Positions 7,137-15,611 of a stretch of 64,000 nucleotides of DNA are shown in pieces (within the stretch, counting starts at the first letter, position 1; every line of letters begins with the position of its first letter). Source of the stretch: CSP1-5 sp964348275 (GTDB lineage Bacteria > Methylomirabilota > Methylomirabilia > Methylomirabilales > CSP1-5); NCBI GenBank assembly GCA_964348275.1, contig CAYGBT010000010.1, forward strand, positions 1-64,000, given 5' to 3'. A program made the translations under genes and the position numbers. A model generated the notes under the pieces. That model saw only the letters and a program-made list of their open reading frames with translations. It was not told the origin of the DNA and ran no database searches.

Positions 7137-8249
7137 TCAGGGGAGATTGAGGGGAAGGCCCACTTCGTGCGGAAAGGAGGAGCCCAACGCTTGGTACCGG
7201 CGCCTCAATGGAGCGAAGGAAAAGCGTCTCCCCTCCCGGCGGCGAAGTTCCGTGAGGAGGAGCTCGCAGTGGAGCTTTTCGAAGCGAAATCCGTGCCGTC
7301 GGGCCTCGGCGAGGGCCTTTTCTAAAAGTGGCCTGGCTGCTTTGAGCTTTCCTTGCAAGATCAGGATTTCTCCGATGCCCAGGCGCGTGTAGACCCGACC
7401 TCGCCTATCCTGCGTGCAGACAAAGATCGCGTCGGCTTCAGTAAAGGCTTTTTCGGCTCGCCGGAAATCTCTCAAGATCGTATAGAGTGTCGCCTCCCCC
7501 CAGAGGGTGTACGCGTAGCTCACCCGGTCCCGTAGACCCGCGTAAAGATGTCGAGCCTTGGCAAAGTTGGTGAGGGCAGGCCTATGGCGCCCGAGCATCC
7601 GGTTGGCGTTGGCGACGCCGCAGGCCGCGTAAGCCCTACCAAAGGTATCTCGCAGGCGGCTGAGTTGGTGCTGCGCCTCCGTGTAGTAAACAAGGGAGTC
7701 GGTATATTTTCCCAAGACGCGACTCGCACCCCCCATTCCACAGAGGCAGTAACCCACTCCGGACCGGTCTCCCTGTTGCTCGAAGAGTCTTTTTGCCCGC
7801 CGGAACGTGTGAAGGGCTTCGGAAGGGGTTCCCTTGATCCGCAGGGCTCCTGCAATAGCCCACAGCACGTATGCCTCACCGGTCACATCCCTGATCCTGC
7901 GGTAGATCCGACCGGCGTGGGCGAAAAGGCGTAACGCTCCCCGGTAATCCCCCAGGGCGCGCAAGCACATCCCGAGGCCAGCTTCGGCATCGGCTCGATC
8001 GCTCGCGCTTCGAAGCGTGAAGGCGAGGGCGAGGGCCATCTGATATTTCGTCCGCGCCAGGCTAAAATTGCCCAGGCGCCTGAAGCAGTGTCCTTGGGCA
8101 ATCAAGCACTGAAAGAGTCCCCGCTGGTCACCGACGCGCTTGTACTGCTTAGCCGCCTCGCGATAGGATACCAGGGCCCGGCTAAAGGTTCCGGCCACCC
8201 GCTCTTTTTCTCCCTGGGCAAAGAAAGTTTCCGGTGTCTTGTTACGCAT
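7137..8249 (-). CDS. Tetratricopeptide-repeat (TPR) protein
   Basis: About 370 residues made almost wholly of helical repeats of roughly 40 residues, each with the pattern '..A...G...R.LG....A...Y..A..L......' (for example GLGMCLRALGDYRGALRLFAHAGRIY, AIAGALRIKGTPSEALHTFRRAKRLF, GVANANRMLGRHRPALTNFAKARHLY). This is the longer TPR form (TPR_12/MalT-like) used as a protein-binding superhelix. It has no signal peptide or enzymatic domain, so it is probably a cytosolic adaptor of unknown partner. I start at the ATG at 8249 (GGGAGAAACG-ATG); the in-frame ATG at 8276 lies inside a TATGAT -10-like box. It is divergent from the cold-shock gene and shares its upstream region. Confidence 0.8.
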   Translation of the reverse strand: MRNKTPETFFAQGEKERVAGTFSRALVSYREAAKQYKRVGDQRGLFQCLIAQGHCFRRLGNFSLARTKYQMALALAFTLRSASDRADAEAGLGMCLRALGDYRGALRLFAHAGRIYRRIRDVTGEAYVLWAIAGALRIKGTPSEALHTFRRAKRLFEQQGDRSGVGYCLCGMGGASRVLGKYTDSLVYYTEAQHQLSRLRDTFGRAYAACGVANANRMLGRHRPALTNFAKARHLYAGLRDRVSYAYTLWGEATLYTILRDFRRAEKAFTEADAIFVCTQDRRGRVYTRLGIGEILILQGKLKAARPLLEKALAEARRHGFRFEKLHCELLLTELRRREGRRFSFAPLRRRYQALGSSFPHEVGLPLNLP

Positions 8250-8289
8250 CGTTTCTCCCTGAGCCACGTCTATCATACGAAAATAACCC

Positions 8290-8318
8290 TTGACAAGGAG
8301 GGTGTGGAAAGCTACCTT
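8290..8318 (+). promoter_or_regulatory. Promoter of the cold-shock gene
   Basis: TTGACA at 8290-8295, a 17-base spacer and TACCTT at 8313-8318. It is about 160 bases before the cold-shock start codon, implying a long 5' leader. Confidence 0.6.
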
Positions 8319-8354
8319 TCGGATGGTTTTCGTGATTGGCTTGTTGTGGGACGG

Positions 8355-8396
8355 AAGACCGCACGGGCATCATGAAAGGCCCGGGCGGTCTTTTTT
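8355..8396 (+). terminator. Leader terminator/attenuator before the cold-shock gene
   Basis: An interrupted stem: AAGACCGC (8355-8362) with GCGGTCTT (8385-8392) and GGGC (8365-8368) with GCCC (8379-8382), then a T run to 8396. It sits between the promoter and the coding sequence with no gene in between, so it should act as an attenuator or cold-controlled structure rather than a gene end. A second palindrome, GGATCC...GGATCC, follows around 8420-8452. Confidence 0.65.
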
Positions 8397-8476
8397 GCGT
8401 CAATGGTCCCGGTAGGACGGGATCCTACCCCTGGAGGGGTTTTGGGGATCCTGAAAGAAAGGAGGGAGGAAGGGAC

Positions 8477-8680
8477 GTGCGACACAATGGCACCGTGAAG
8501 TGGTTTAACGATGCCAAGGGCTATGGATTCATCGAGCGACCGGACGGTCCCGATGTTTTTGTGCACTATTCGGCGATCCAAGGCGATGGATTCAAGACGC
8601 TGACCGAAGGGCAGTCGGTCGAGTTCGACGTCGTGGAAGGACCGAAGGGCAAGCAGGCGGCCAACGTCATTAAAGTGTAG
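8477..8680 (+). CDS. Cold-shock domain protein (CspA family)
   Basis: A 67-residue single cold-shock domain, the usual family size. RNP1 (KGYGFIE) and RNP2 (VFVHYSAI) are intact, with GTVKWFNDAKGYGFI at the start and AANVIKV at the end, so it should bind single-stranded RNA/DNA as an RNA chaperone. The start is the GTG at 8477, preceded by AAGGAGGGAGGAAGGG; the in-frame upstream ATGs in the leader have no family resemblance. Regulation probably acts through the long leader with a terminator-like hairpin (8355-8396). It is monocistronic, with a clear terminator at 8705-8740. Confidence 0.95.
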   Translation: MRHNGTVKWFNDAKGYGFIERPDGPDVFVHYSAIQGDGFKTLTEGQSVEFDVVEGPKGKQAANVIKV

Positions 8681-8704
8681 TTGGCCAAATCCAGCTCTGG
8701 GCGG

Positions 8705-8740
8705 AAAGGGCCTCGACATTTTCGAGGCCCTTTCGTTTTT
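8705..8740 (+). terminator. Rho-independent terminator of the cold-shock gene
   Basis: A perfect 12-bp stem (8705-8716 with 8722-8733), a five-base loop and the tail CGTTTTT, 25 bases after the stop codon. Confidence 0.9.
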
Positions 8741-8802
8741 CTCCGCGACCGGACTGAGCAGGCACCACCACCGTTTTCTCGTCTGGGTGTTGAGTTCTGG
8801 CG

Positions 8803-10359
8803 TCAGGGTCGATCTGTGAATCCAGCGATCTCGGTAATCCTGACCCCCTCCACGGCGATCTCGGGCGCATAAACGATCTCATCGGCAGCCCACGTGAAGG
8901 TTTCCTTTCGCTCCTGTCCAATTGCCATAATGTGGTTCAAGATTCTGAGAATGTTGTCGTCAATTCGCACCGTGTTCGGCTTCAGGGGATTGGTGACCTT
9001 TCCATCCTTGATGCAATAGGAATCCCCCACCACAGTACAGGTGAAGTCCCCGGCGGCCAACCCATTGATGGGATACGTATACCAAATGCGCCCGACGTAG
9101 AGTCCTTCTCCGACCAAGCTCAAAAGGTGGCGACGTTTGTAGGTCTTCTTCCCTTCCAATAACACATTAGTCGCGGCAATCCCTGGCGGGTGATCAAAAT
9201 GGCGTCCTCCTCCCCCCGCAAAGCGGAATCCGTTTCGAGGGATCAGGGCCTTTCGGGCCTGTCGGGATTCTATCCCCAATTTTTCTTTTCCCTGCGGATC
9301 GCGAAGGAGTCGTTGGGATTCATACGCGTTGCTCAACAGGCCAACCAAGACCCCTTCTCGGATCAGATCGGTGCGGCCGGTCGGGAGCCCTTCACAGGTA
9401 ATCCCTTTGCTGCTAGCCAGACCTCGGGCGGCGCCATGATCATACAGGGTGAGCTCCGTCGATGCGACCCGCTGATTCACGCGCCCCTGAAAAGGAGACC
9501 TGCCCGCATAAAAGGTGCTTGCAGTCAGGCTGGGAAGGATGAGGTTGGTGGCAAGGTCGGCGACCGCCTGCGGACCCAGGATCACCCGGTAGGTACCAGG
9601 GCTGACGCGACTGCCGCCGATAGCGGCAACGGCCGCCCGGGCTGCCTGGGCCGCGGCGTCCTCGGTCAGTGCGGTGAGGCGCCGACCGGCAGACCAACCA
9701 CTTCCCTTGGCGTGGAGTTTTTCTACCATCGCGGTGAGAAAGGCCAGGAGGAGGTTCGATTCGTCGGTCTGCACTTCGGGAAGACAGGTGGAGGCGATGG
9801 CGATCCGCTCCTGAAGAATGGTTACGTCCCCACTCACAATGAGGCCCAGGGGAGCGATCTGTGACCGCCGTCCCGCGAGATCGGCCAGGGTGCGGGAGCC
9901 CAGGAAGGTGCGAAGAGCTCTCCGGATGGCCTTCCATCCAGCCTTGACCAAATCGGTATCTCGGAGGTCCATGAGCGTAGGATCGTGGTAGCGCCTGGGG
10001 ATTCGCGTTTCCCCCGTCGGTTTGGGCAGCGAGACGAATTCCGGATCATGGACCGCTGCCTGTCGGGCCTTGGAGAGGGCCCGCCGCGCCCCCTCCACGG
10101 TGAGATCACTCGGCTCGCTCCCGAAGCCCACGCGGACACCCCCGGGGGTGCGAAAAACCGCGCGGATACCGATCCCGTAGGCAAAGGTGGACTTGGGTTC
10201 TTCCACCCCGTTACAGGGGAGGTGGGACGTGTAATGCAGTCGGCTGAGGAGGTGATTGTTGGAAGCGGCAAAGACCTCCGCCTCTCGGACATCTTTAGCA
10301 GACCGCACCACAGCCAGGGCCTCCTGGACAGCCCGCTTCAACGCACGTCGCGAAATCAT
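8803..10359 (-). CDS. TldE/PmbA-type subunit of the TldD/TldE protease
   Basis: A 518-residue protein of the PmbA/TldE half of the modulator-of-gyrase family. It has the N-terminal helical/beta domain (residues 1-200), the central beta barrel and the characteristic C-terminal region with GLYVGRIWYTYPINGLAAGDFTCTVVGDSYCIKDGKVTNPLKP. It lacks the HExxxH zinc motif, as expected for this subunit. With TldD it forms a hetero-oligomeric metalloprotease that trims unfolded peptides in the cytosol (in E. coli the microcin B17 leader and CcdA). The ATG at 10359 shares one base with the TldD stop (TGATG), and GGAGG lies six bases upstream, so the two are translationally coupled. An in-frame start at 10449 would run deep into tldD. 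Confidence 0.9.
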   Translation of the reverse strand: MISRRALKRAVQEALAVVRSAKDVREAEVFAASNNHLLSRLHYTSHLPCNGVEEPKSTFAYGIGIRAVFRTPGGVRVGFGSEPSDLTVEGARRALSKARQAAVHDPEFVSLPKPTGETRIPRRYHDPTLMDLRDTDLVKAGWKAIRRALRTFLGSRTLADLAGRRSQIAPLGLIVSGDVTILQERIAIASTCLPEVQTDESNLLLAFLTAMVEKLHAKGSGWSAGRRLTALTEDAAAQAARAAVAAIGGSRVSPGTYRVILGPQAVADLATNLILPSLTASTFYAGRSPFQGRVNQRVASTELTLYDHGAARGLASSKGITCEGLPTGRTDLIREGVLVGLLSNAYESQRLLRDPQGKEKLGIESRQARKALIPRNGFRFAGGGGRHFDHPPGIAATNVLLEGKKTYKRRHLLSLVGEGLYVGRIWYTYPINGLAAGDFTCTVVGDSYCIKDGKVTNPLKPNTVRIDDNILRILNHIMAIGQERKETFTWAADEIVYAPEIAVEGVRITEIAGFTDRP

Positions 10360-11927
10360 CAACTGCCTCCGGTGAGGCGGGCAAGCCCTCGCATGGTGGG
10401 GCCGCCGTTCCCCACACGCTTCGTCTGCATGGGTTGCCCCTTTCCGCAATTGGGGATGGGAAAGAGGCGGAAGTCCTTTCCTACCGCATCGATGGATGTA
10501 AGGAAATCCTTGGAGTCCGCCATGATCCCCCCGTCTCGATAGAGCTGGCCGAGTTCCCCTTGACGGATCGCATAGACCTTGCGGGCAGAGATGCGGAAAT
10601 TCTCCCGGGACTCGGCGATCGAGGGGATCTTGTGACCAACCACGTAGTAGCCAGCCTCCACTTCGCGCAGGATGTCGTCAGGAGAGCGGTTGCCGGGAGC
10701 AAAGACGGTGTTGGACATGCGGATCAGGGGGACGAGGGAGGCATCCGTAGCCTTGGCGTGGCCGTTCGGCTGAGCGCCGAGGATCGCCGCAGTCTGGCGG
10801 CTGTTCGTGAATCCGAGGAAGACTCCGTGATCGATGTGGGTCACCCGCTTCCCCAGGGTTCCCTCGTCGTCATACCGATAGTGCCCATAGCCTGGCAGCT
10901 GGGGGTCAGAGTAGGCAGTGACGGCTGGAGAGGCAATCCGCCGGCCGACCTGGTGGATTGCGAGGTCTTGAAGGAGCCAGGAACGACCAGCGTAGGCGGT
11001 TTCCATTTTGAGAACCCGATCCAGCTCCGTCGGGTGGCCGATGATCTCGTGGCAGAGGAGTGCGTTGAAGTGCGGATCGGTAACCACGACGACCGGATCC
11101 GAGGTTGTCGGACACGGAGGAGTGGTGCAGAGGGTGAGGGTTTCCTGGGCCAGATCCAGGCAAAAGGTTGCCAGGTTGGGTAAATGCATTAACGCTTCTC
11201 TCGCTCCGTGGACGAGGAGCTCGAAGCCCCGCTGATGTCCGATGGCGTCCCAATTTTCCTGGACGACCCGGTTCCGCTCTGCCACCACGTAGCAGCTTCC
11301 CTCGGTGAGAGCGGTGGTCTGATCGATGAGGGCCCCTTCGGAACTGACAAAGAGCTGCCGGGTGAGCTGGGTGAGGGTACTGACGTGGTTATGCCGGATG
11401 GCGCGGTCCAGGCCGGCGACCGCGCGGGAGACTTCGGTGGTGTAACGAATGACCTCCGAAATGGGCACCGACCGAGGATCCGTCTCGAAGCTGGCCGTGA
11501 CGGTTTCTTGCCGGATGGGGATGGGGGCTAAGACGGTGTTCGTGAGGCTCTTCCCCAGCCTCCCCATCTGGCGTTTCAGGGCGATCTTCTGAGCAGCGTT
11601 TGCATTGGCCCGAACGGTGGCATGGTTGAGCCCCTCCCACAGGATCTCAGAAAGGTTGGCGAGCTCCTTACTTCCCAACGACCGCCCGTAGTAGCCCGGG
11701 GCAGTAACTTTATCGCCGGCCAAGACCCGGATCCCGAGGCTCACCGTGGCATCGTGACTTCCTTCCTTGCTTTGCCCGTTCTCGGCGGCGGCGGCCTTCG
11801 CCTCTTTCACCTCAAGACGCACATCGGCATACACGAGGCCGCGGAACTTTCGACGAGCACGGCTCACCTGGTCGCTGGCTTGGGGCTTTAAGGCGTTAAG
11901 AATCTCGACCGTAATGGGCCCGACCAT
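10359..11927 (-). CDS. tldD: TldD-type zinc metalloprotease subunit
   Basis: A 522-residue TldD-family protein with the zinc motif HEIIGH (about residue 295), inside LLCHEIIGHPTELDRVL, and the downstream GxxxD-type segment YDDEGTLGKRV. Near the end VYAIRQGELGQLYRDGGI fits the family's conserved C-terminal strand. It is the catalytic partner of the TldE-like protein that follows with a one-base overlap. The window shows no leader-peptide substrate nearby. Length is slightly above the E. coli TldD (481). A gap of 245 bases upstream, largely filled with heptad repeats, separates it from polB, and no clear promoter was seen there. Confidence 0.93.
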   Translation of the reverse strand: MVGPITVEILNALKPQASDQVSRARRKFRGLVYADVRLEVKEAKAAAAENGQSKEGSHDATVSLGIRVLAGDKVTAPGYYGRSLGSKELANLSEILWEGLNHATVRANANAAQKIALKRQMGRLGKSLTNTVLAPIPIRQETVTASFETDPRSVPISEVIRYTTEVSRAVAGLDRAIRHNHVSTLTQLTRQLFVSSEGALIDQTTALTEGSCYVVAERNRVVQENWDAIGHQRGFELLVHGAREALMHLPNLATFCLDLAQETLTLCTTPPCPTTSDPVVVVTDPHFNALLCHEIIGHPTELDRVLKMETAYAGRSWLLQDLAIHQVGRRIASPAVTAYSDPQLPGYGHYRYDDEGTLGKRVTHIDHGVFLGFTNSRQTAAILGAQPNGHAKATDASLVPLIRMSNTVFAPGNRSPDDILREVEAGYYVVGHKIPSIAESRENFRISARKVYAIRQGELGQLYRDGGIMADSKDFLTSIDAVGKDFRLFPIPNCGKGQPMQTKRVGNGGPTMRGLARLTGGS

Positions 11928-11962
11928 GGATCCTTCTCGACCAAATCCTTTAACGACCGACG

Positions 11963-12080
11963 ACCGATGACAGGTCTTGGGTATCAGGTGTTAGGTCTTG
12001 GCTTTGGACACCTCAATATTTAGATTTCAAGCCCAACACCCAAAACCTAAAACCCAAAACCTAGACTGTGAACTATCAAC
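11963..12080. repeat. Degenerate heptamer array between polB and tldD
   Basis: Words of seven bases repeat with substitutions: AGGTCTT, GGGTATC, AGGTGTT, AGGTCTT in the first half and CAACACC, CAAAACC, TAAAACC, CAAAACC in the second half, which is roughly the complement of the first. It is one of at least seven arrays with a 7-base period in this window. Confidence 0.65.
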
Positions 12081-12172
12081 CGGTTCGGCGGTCATCGGTT
12101 AACGATGTCGGCAATTTTCAGTGTGAAACTTTTCGCGTGCCGCTCGCGGGGCGCGGGCGGCGCCTGATGTAT

Positions 12173-14416
12173 TCACGGGTCTTTTTCGCTGGGACGGACT
12201 GAGACGAGCCCCTCCCGTTCGATGAAGGGTTTGAACTTCTCGTAGAGGTCGAGCAGCTTGGCCTTGTAATACTCGACGTTCTCGTCGGGCTGCTCCGGAT
12301 CCCACTGTGAAGCCAGCTTGGCAGCCTCGTGGACCTTGACCTTCACCCCCTTCCCAGAGACGTAGTACGAGATTTGATCACCTGGCTGGTACGGTCGCGC
12401 CGACTTCAAGGCGAGTTCGTAAGGGGCGGCAGGGTTCCGCTTCTTCCCCTTCACCTTTTGCTGATAGGTTTCCAGGGAGTCCTGGAGGGTCTCCGTCTTC
12501 ATGAACATTTGTACGGGGAAGCAATGGGCATCAAAATTTTGGAGGTACCGGTCGGTGAGCCCTGGAATTTTGTCTCTTTCACCTTTGAGGAGCAGCAACA
12601 TCATCTCTTCCATCCACTGCCGTTGGAACAGCTCGAGCCCGCGAGATCGCAAGCCCGAACCCTTGATGATGAGCTTTTCCTGCTCATCAAGAAGAGCGTA
12701 GTTTTTCATCTTGTAACTAAACATGGACCGGTACCGGCCGGCGAGCTCCAGGCGGATCCCCTCTGGCAAGGTGGCTGCGAGGTCATCCAAAAGCTGGTCC
12801 TCGGCGTCCGGTTCCGGCCGATCAGGCAAGGTAAAGTAGAGGCCATCGGTGTCCACCTCGATGATCCGGCACCCTCGCGTTTCCAGCCAGTCCACGATCC
12901 CTTTGATCAACTCCCGGCCGGTACTGGTGACCCGATTCGCCTGAACAAAATCGTTGAAATGGCCCATAGCAAAGCCCAAGTAGCCATAGAAAGAGTTGAT
13001 CAAGATCTTAAAGGTGGACTGCAGGGCCTCCAAATAGACCCGCTCCTCCTCGCGTCCAGCCTCGCGGGCCCGCCGCTTGGCGTCCACCCGGAATTGTCGT
13101 AGGTCCTCGAGAAGCCTCGGAAAGATCTCCAGGGTGTCTTTGGCCGGAAAACACCGATAGTGGAGCATTATGGAGGGGTACAGCGAGGTCACGTCGCAGT
13201 GGAGGATATGGGTTGCCACCCCTTGGTGCCGGACATCCGTGTAGCCCCCGAGGACCTCAGTTCCGGTGGAGGGTGCCGGAATAGTTTGTCGCTGTCGGAG
13301 GTACTCCCGGGTAAGCAAGGCGTCTATTTTGGTCGCGTTTCCCCTGAGGATGACGTTCTGGTAACTAAAGGGAAAGATCTGCGCCTGGACGAAATAGCTT
13401 GGGGCAAGCAGGGCTGCGATGGCCCGGGTTTCCCGAACGTCGTCTAAGGCGTATTCGAAAAGGGGTGCGGGATCATGGTCGAAGTGCCAACTGATCCTTT
13501 CCGGGGGAATGTAGGTTCGCCCCTCAGCGGCCAGATCAAAATGTCTGGCCACGTCCTTGAGGCCGTAGCTTTCTAGATCACGGGCGCTGATGTCGTAGTG
13601 TTGGGCCAAGACCCACGTATCCACGATGTGCCGGCCGAAGACTTCATACTTCCGATAGGTGATCGCCCGCTCGGCGATCTGTATCCGGGAGGGGTGACCC
13701 CTCAGGGAGCTCCCATCCCGCCCGAGCTGGAGATCCACGCCAAGTCGCTTGGCGCGGGCCTCGATGTACTCCAGATCAAAGCGAAAGAGGTTGTGTCCTT
13801 CGATGACATCCGGGTCCCGTTCACGGATAACGCGGACCATCTCCTGGAGTATTTCTCTCTCCGTCATCTCCCTGCCTGAGAGGACCGTCTCCCATCCGGT
13901 TGAATCGCTCAAGGCCATGGCGATGATTCGATCCTGCTCGCGGGCCGGATTGGGGAATTCAAATCCTTCGCCGCAGTAGACCTCGATATCTAATTGCAGG
14001 CGTCCAAGGTCGTTGAAATGCATCTCGAGGAAGTGCGTCTGTCCTGACAAGAGGAGGTACTGCTGGATCGGGTCACCCAGAGAGTAATAGGGGGCATCAG
14101 GGGCAGTGAAGGGCTTCCCGGAAGCCCTCTGGAGGTACTGTCGTGCTTTTTGCAATTCTGCGAGGCCGGGAAAGCGGACAAGGTACCGAAAGAAACCGTC
14201 CCCTTGCAGGGCCTCAATCTCGGCCTGCCCTGGAAAATTGGTGAGAAGACCAGTCTCGGCGAGTAACAGGAAGGGGGTGAATGGATGCAGGGTTGACGTG
14301 ACCTGGCCGTTTTTCTTGGAGAAGACTCGAACCTGGTCCTGCCCCTCTATTTCAAAGGCAACGAGGCGAGGGGTGGAGTCGTGGCCAAAGAGAACCGTGT
14401 TCGTATCGAGGGTCAA
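12173..14416 (-). CDS. Family-B DNA polymerase with 3'-5' exonuclease
   Basis: About 747 residues, the size of archaeal PolB/E. coli Pol II. The exonuclease domain has QLDIEVY (Exo I, D-x-E), DPDVIEGHNLFRFDLEYI (Exo II) and YALDDV (Exo III). The polymerase part has DVTSLYPSIM (motif A), KILINSFYGYLG (motif B) and VDTDGLYF (motif C, with DTD kept and Gly replacing the usual Ser). All catalytic acids are present, so it should be an active proofreading polymerase, probably for repair or lesion bypass as Pol II is. The start is uncertain: no ATG is available. I give the TTG at 14416, since the longer frame's first codon (14500) is the -35 box of a promoter with a perfect TATAAT. Confidence 0.88.
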   Translation of the reverse strand: MTLDTNTVLFGHDSTPRLVAFEIEGQDQVRVFSKKNGQVTSTLHPFTPFLLLAETGLLTNFPGQAEIEALQGDGFFRYLVRFPGLAELQKARQYLQRASGKPFTAPDAPYYSLGDPIQQYLLLSGQTHFLEMHFNDLGRLQLDIEVYCGEGFEFPNPAREQDRIIAMALSDSTGWETVLSGREMTEREILQEMVRVIRERDPDVIEGHNLFRFDLEYIEARAKRLGVDLQLGRDGSSLRGHPSRIQIAERAITYRKYEVFGRHIVDTWVLAQHYDISARDLESYGLKDVARHFDLAAEGRTYIPPERISWHFDHDPAPLFEYALDDVRETRAIAALLAPSYFVQAQIFPFSYQNVILRGNATKIDALLTREYLRQRQTIPAPSTGTEVLGGYTDVRHQGVATHILHCDVTSLYPSIMLHYRCFPAKDTLEIFPRLLEDLRQFRVDAKRRAREAGREEERVYLEALQSTFKILINSFYGYLGFAMGHFNDFVQANRVTSTGRELIKGIVDWLETRGCRIIEVDTDGLYFTLPDRPEPDAEDQLLDDLAATLPEGIRLELAGRYRSMFSYKMKNYALLDEQEKLIIKGSGLRSRGLELFQRQWMEEMMLLLLKGERDKIPGLTDRYLQNFDAHCFPVQMFMKTETLQDSLETYQQKVKGKKRNPAAPYELALKSARPYQPGDQISYYVSGKGVKVKVHEAAKLASQWDPEQPDENVEYYKAKLLDLYEKFKPFIEREGLVSVRPSEKDP

Positions 14417-14470
14417 ATCTGAAGACTCACTAGCGACAACTATGATAAAAAATGTTTTTGATTCTGGCCA

Positions 14471-14500
14471 ATTATAACAGTCGCTTCGATGCACCTCCAA
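14471..14500 (-). promoter_or_regulatory. Promoter of polB
   Basis: Reading leftwards: TTGGAG at 14500-14495, an 18-base spacer and a perfect TATAAT at 14476-14471. It overlaps the 5' end of the longest open frame and shows that translation must start further in. Confidence 0.6.
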
Positions 14501-14524
14501 GGAAAAATACCCCGGGCTTCCCCG

Positions 14525-14553
14525 TTGACAGGGGTGCTTTCTTTCGATAGCCT
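14525..14553 (+). promoter_or_regulatory. Promoter-like site before the DUF1802 remnant and O-methyltransferase
   Basis: TTGACA at 14525-14530, 17 bases, TAGCCT at 14548-14553. It faces away from the polB promoter and would transcribe the remnant and the methyltransferase gene. Confidence 0.5.
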
Positions 14554-14716
14554 GATGCTCACATCGTCAATGACGCTGTCTCATCGGGGGGTTCAGACGC
14601 CCGGAGGTTTCGAGGGTAGTTTGTCTCCTCGTTTTCTGCGTGTGAAGACCAATGCATGTTGCGGTTAAATCGCATGGCCGTCCCTTCTCTTCCTCCGGGT
14701 TTATCGTCTTCCATAG

Positions 14717-14869
14717 CCCATCGAGTTCGAGGAGACCCAGGCGTATCGCGGGTGCAAATCGTGGGTCACTCTCGATTTCGAGATCGACACCGCCAGAGCC
14801 ACGTCGGTCATGGCCGACGTAGAGTTTACAGACCAATGCCGGGCCATCCGGGAAACCCTTCAGGCGTAG
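14717..14869 (+). pseudogene. C-terminal remnant of a DUF1802-family protein
   Basis: The frame reads PIEFEETQAYRGCKSWVTL, then SVMADVEFTDQCRAIRETLQA and a stop. The GCKSWV-x-L strand and the 'V(L/M)(S/A)D.EF' ending are the conserved close of DUF1802 (COG4293) proteins. The frame is closed by a TAG at 14714-14716, and the roughly 130 upstream residues of that family are not found in any frame, so this is a decayed or deleted gene. It ends ten bases before the O-methyltransferase start, so its old ribosome-coupling may still serve that gene. Confidence 0.5.
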
Positions 14870-14878
14870 AGAGCGGGC

Positions 14879-15505
14879 ATGCTCCGGCCAGAGATTGAGG
14901 CGTACCTTCAAGCCTGGGTCCCCGATCGGGATGCCGTCCTCGAGGAGATGGAGCGGATGGCTGCTCTCCGGCACTTCCCGATCGTTGGACCGCTGGTAGG
15001 ACGCCTCCTGGCCCAACTCGTCCTCCTCATCGGCGCGAAGCAGATCCTGGAATTGGGTTCGGGTTTTGGTTACGCGGCGTACTGGTTTGCCAGGGCGCTC
15101 CCTGCCGACGGCCGACTGCTCGCCATCGAGCGTTCTGCTGACAATGTCCGGTTAGGTGAAGAGTGGATCGCGCGGGCAGGGCTCGCTGACAAGGTGAAAT
15201 TTGTTGTGGGTGAAGCACTTCAGGTGATCGAGGATTTACCGGGTCCCTTTGATCTGGTCTTTGTTGATGTCGATAAGGAAGAGTACCCGGCATCCCTCCC
15301 CCTCACGCTTTCCCGCCTGAGGCGGGGGGGTCTGCTTATCACCGACAACATGCTCTGGAAGGGAAGGGTCGTCGAGCCCATTCCGTCCGATGCCAGTACC
15401 CGCGCCGTCCAGGAGTACACCCGCCTCCTCTATGAGACACCCGATCTTCATACCACCCTTCTCCCATTGCGGGACGGTATCGCGGTCAGCCTGAAGCTTG
15501 CGTAG
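14879..15505 (+). CDS. O-methyltransferase, CCoAOMT/class I SAM family
   Basis: A 208-residue SAM-dependent methyltransferase. Motif I is ILELGSGFGYAAYWFARALP (about residues 56-75), the acidic motif II is LLAIERS, and FDLVFVDVDKEEYP holds the metal-binding Asp typical of the catechol/caffeoyl-CoA O-methyltransferase family. GGLLITDNMLWKGRV, with the conserved DN, completes the divalent-metal site. It therefore probably methylates a catechol-like hydroxyl using Mg2+; the substrate is not known. Length is normal. The ribosome site is weak. Transcription may come from the promoter at 14525 through the DUF1802 remnant. Confidence 0.88.
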   Translation: MLRPEIEAYLQAWVPDRDAVLEEMERMAALRHFPIVGPLVGRLLAQLVLLIGAKQILELGSGFGYAAYWFARALPADGRLLAIERSADNVRLGEEWIARAGLADKVKFVVGEALQVIEDLPGPFDLVFVDVDKEEYPASLPLTLSRLRRGGLLITDNMLWKGRVVEPIPSDASTRAVQEYTRLLYETPDLHTTLLPLRDGIAVSLKLA

Positions 15506-15519
15506 GATTCGACGTTGGG

Positions 15520-15606
15520 GATCGGGTCTTGGGTGTCAGGTGGTCGGACCTCAAAACTTGGACGTAGGACTTTGGACCTCTGACCTCGGACTTCGGGCGT
15601 CGGACT
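15520..15606. repeat. Degenerate heptamer array before the Lon-N gene
   Basis: Twelve consecutive 7-base words, most ending GG: TCTTGGG, TGTCAGG, TGGTCGG, ACCTCAA, AACTTGG, ACGTAGG, ACTTTGG, ACCTCTG, ACCTCGG, ACTTCGG, GCGTCGG. It fills almost the whole gap between the methyltransferase and the Lon-N gene. Confidence 0.75.
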
Positions 15607-15611
15607 GAATC

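Noticed and set aside
14417..14500. The 28 extra N-terminal codons of PolB starting with a TTG at 14500
   Set aside because: This TTG is the -35 box of a promoter with a perfect TATAAT, so the codons lie upstream of the transcript start.
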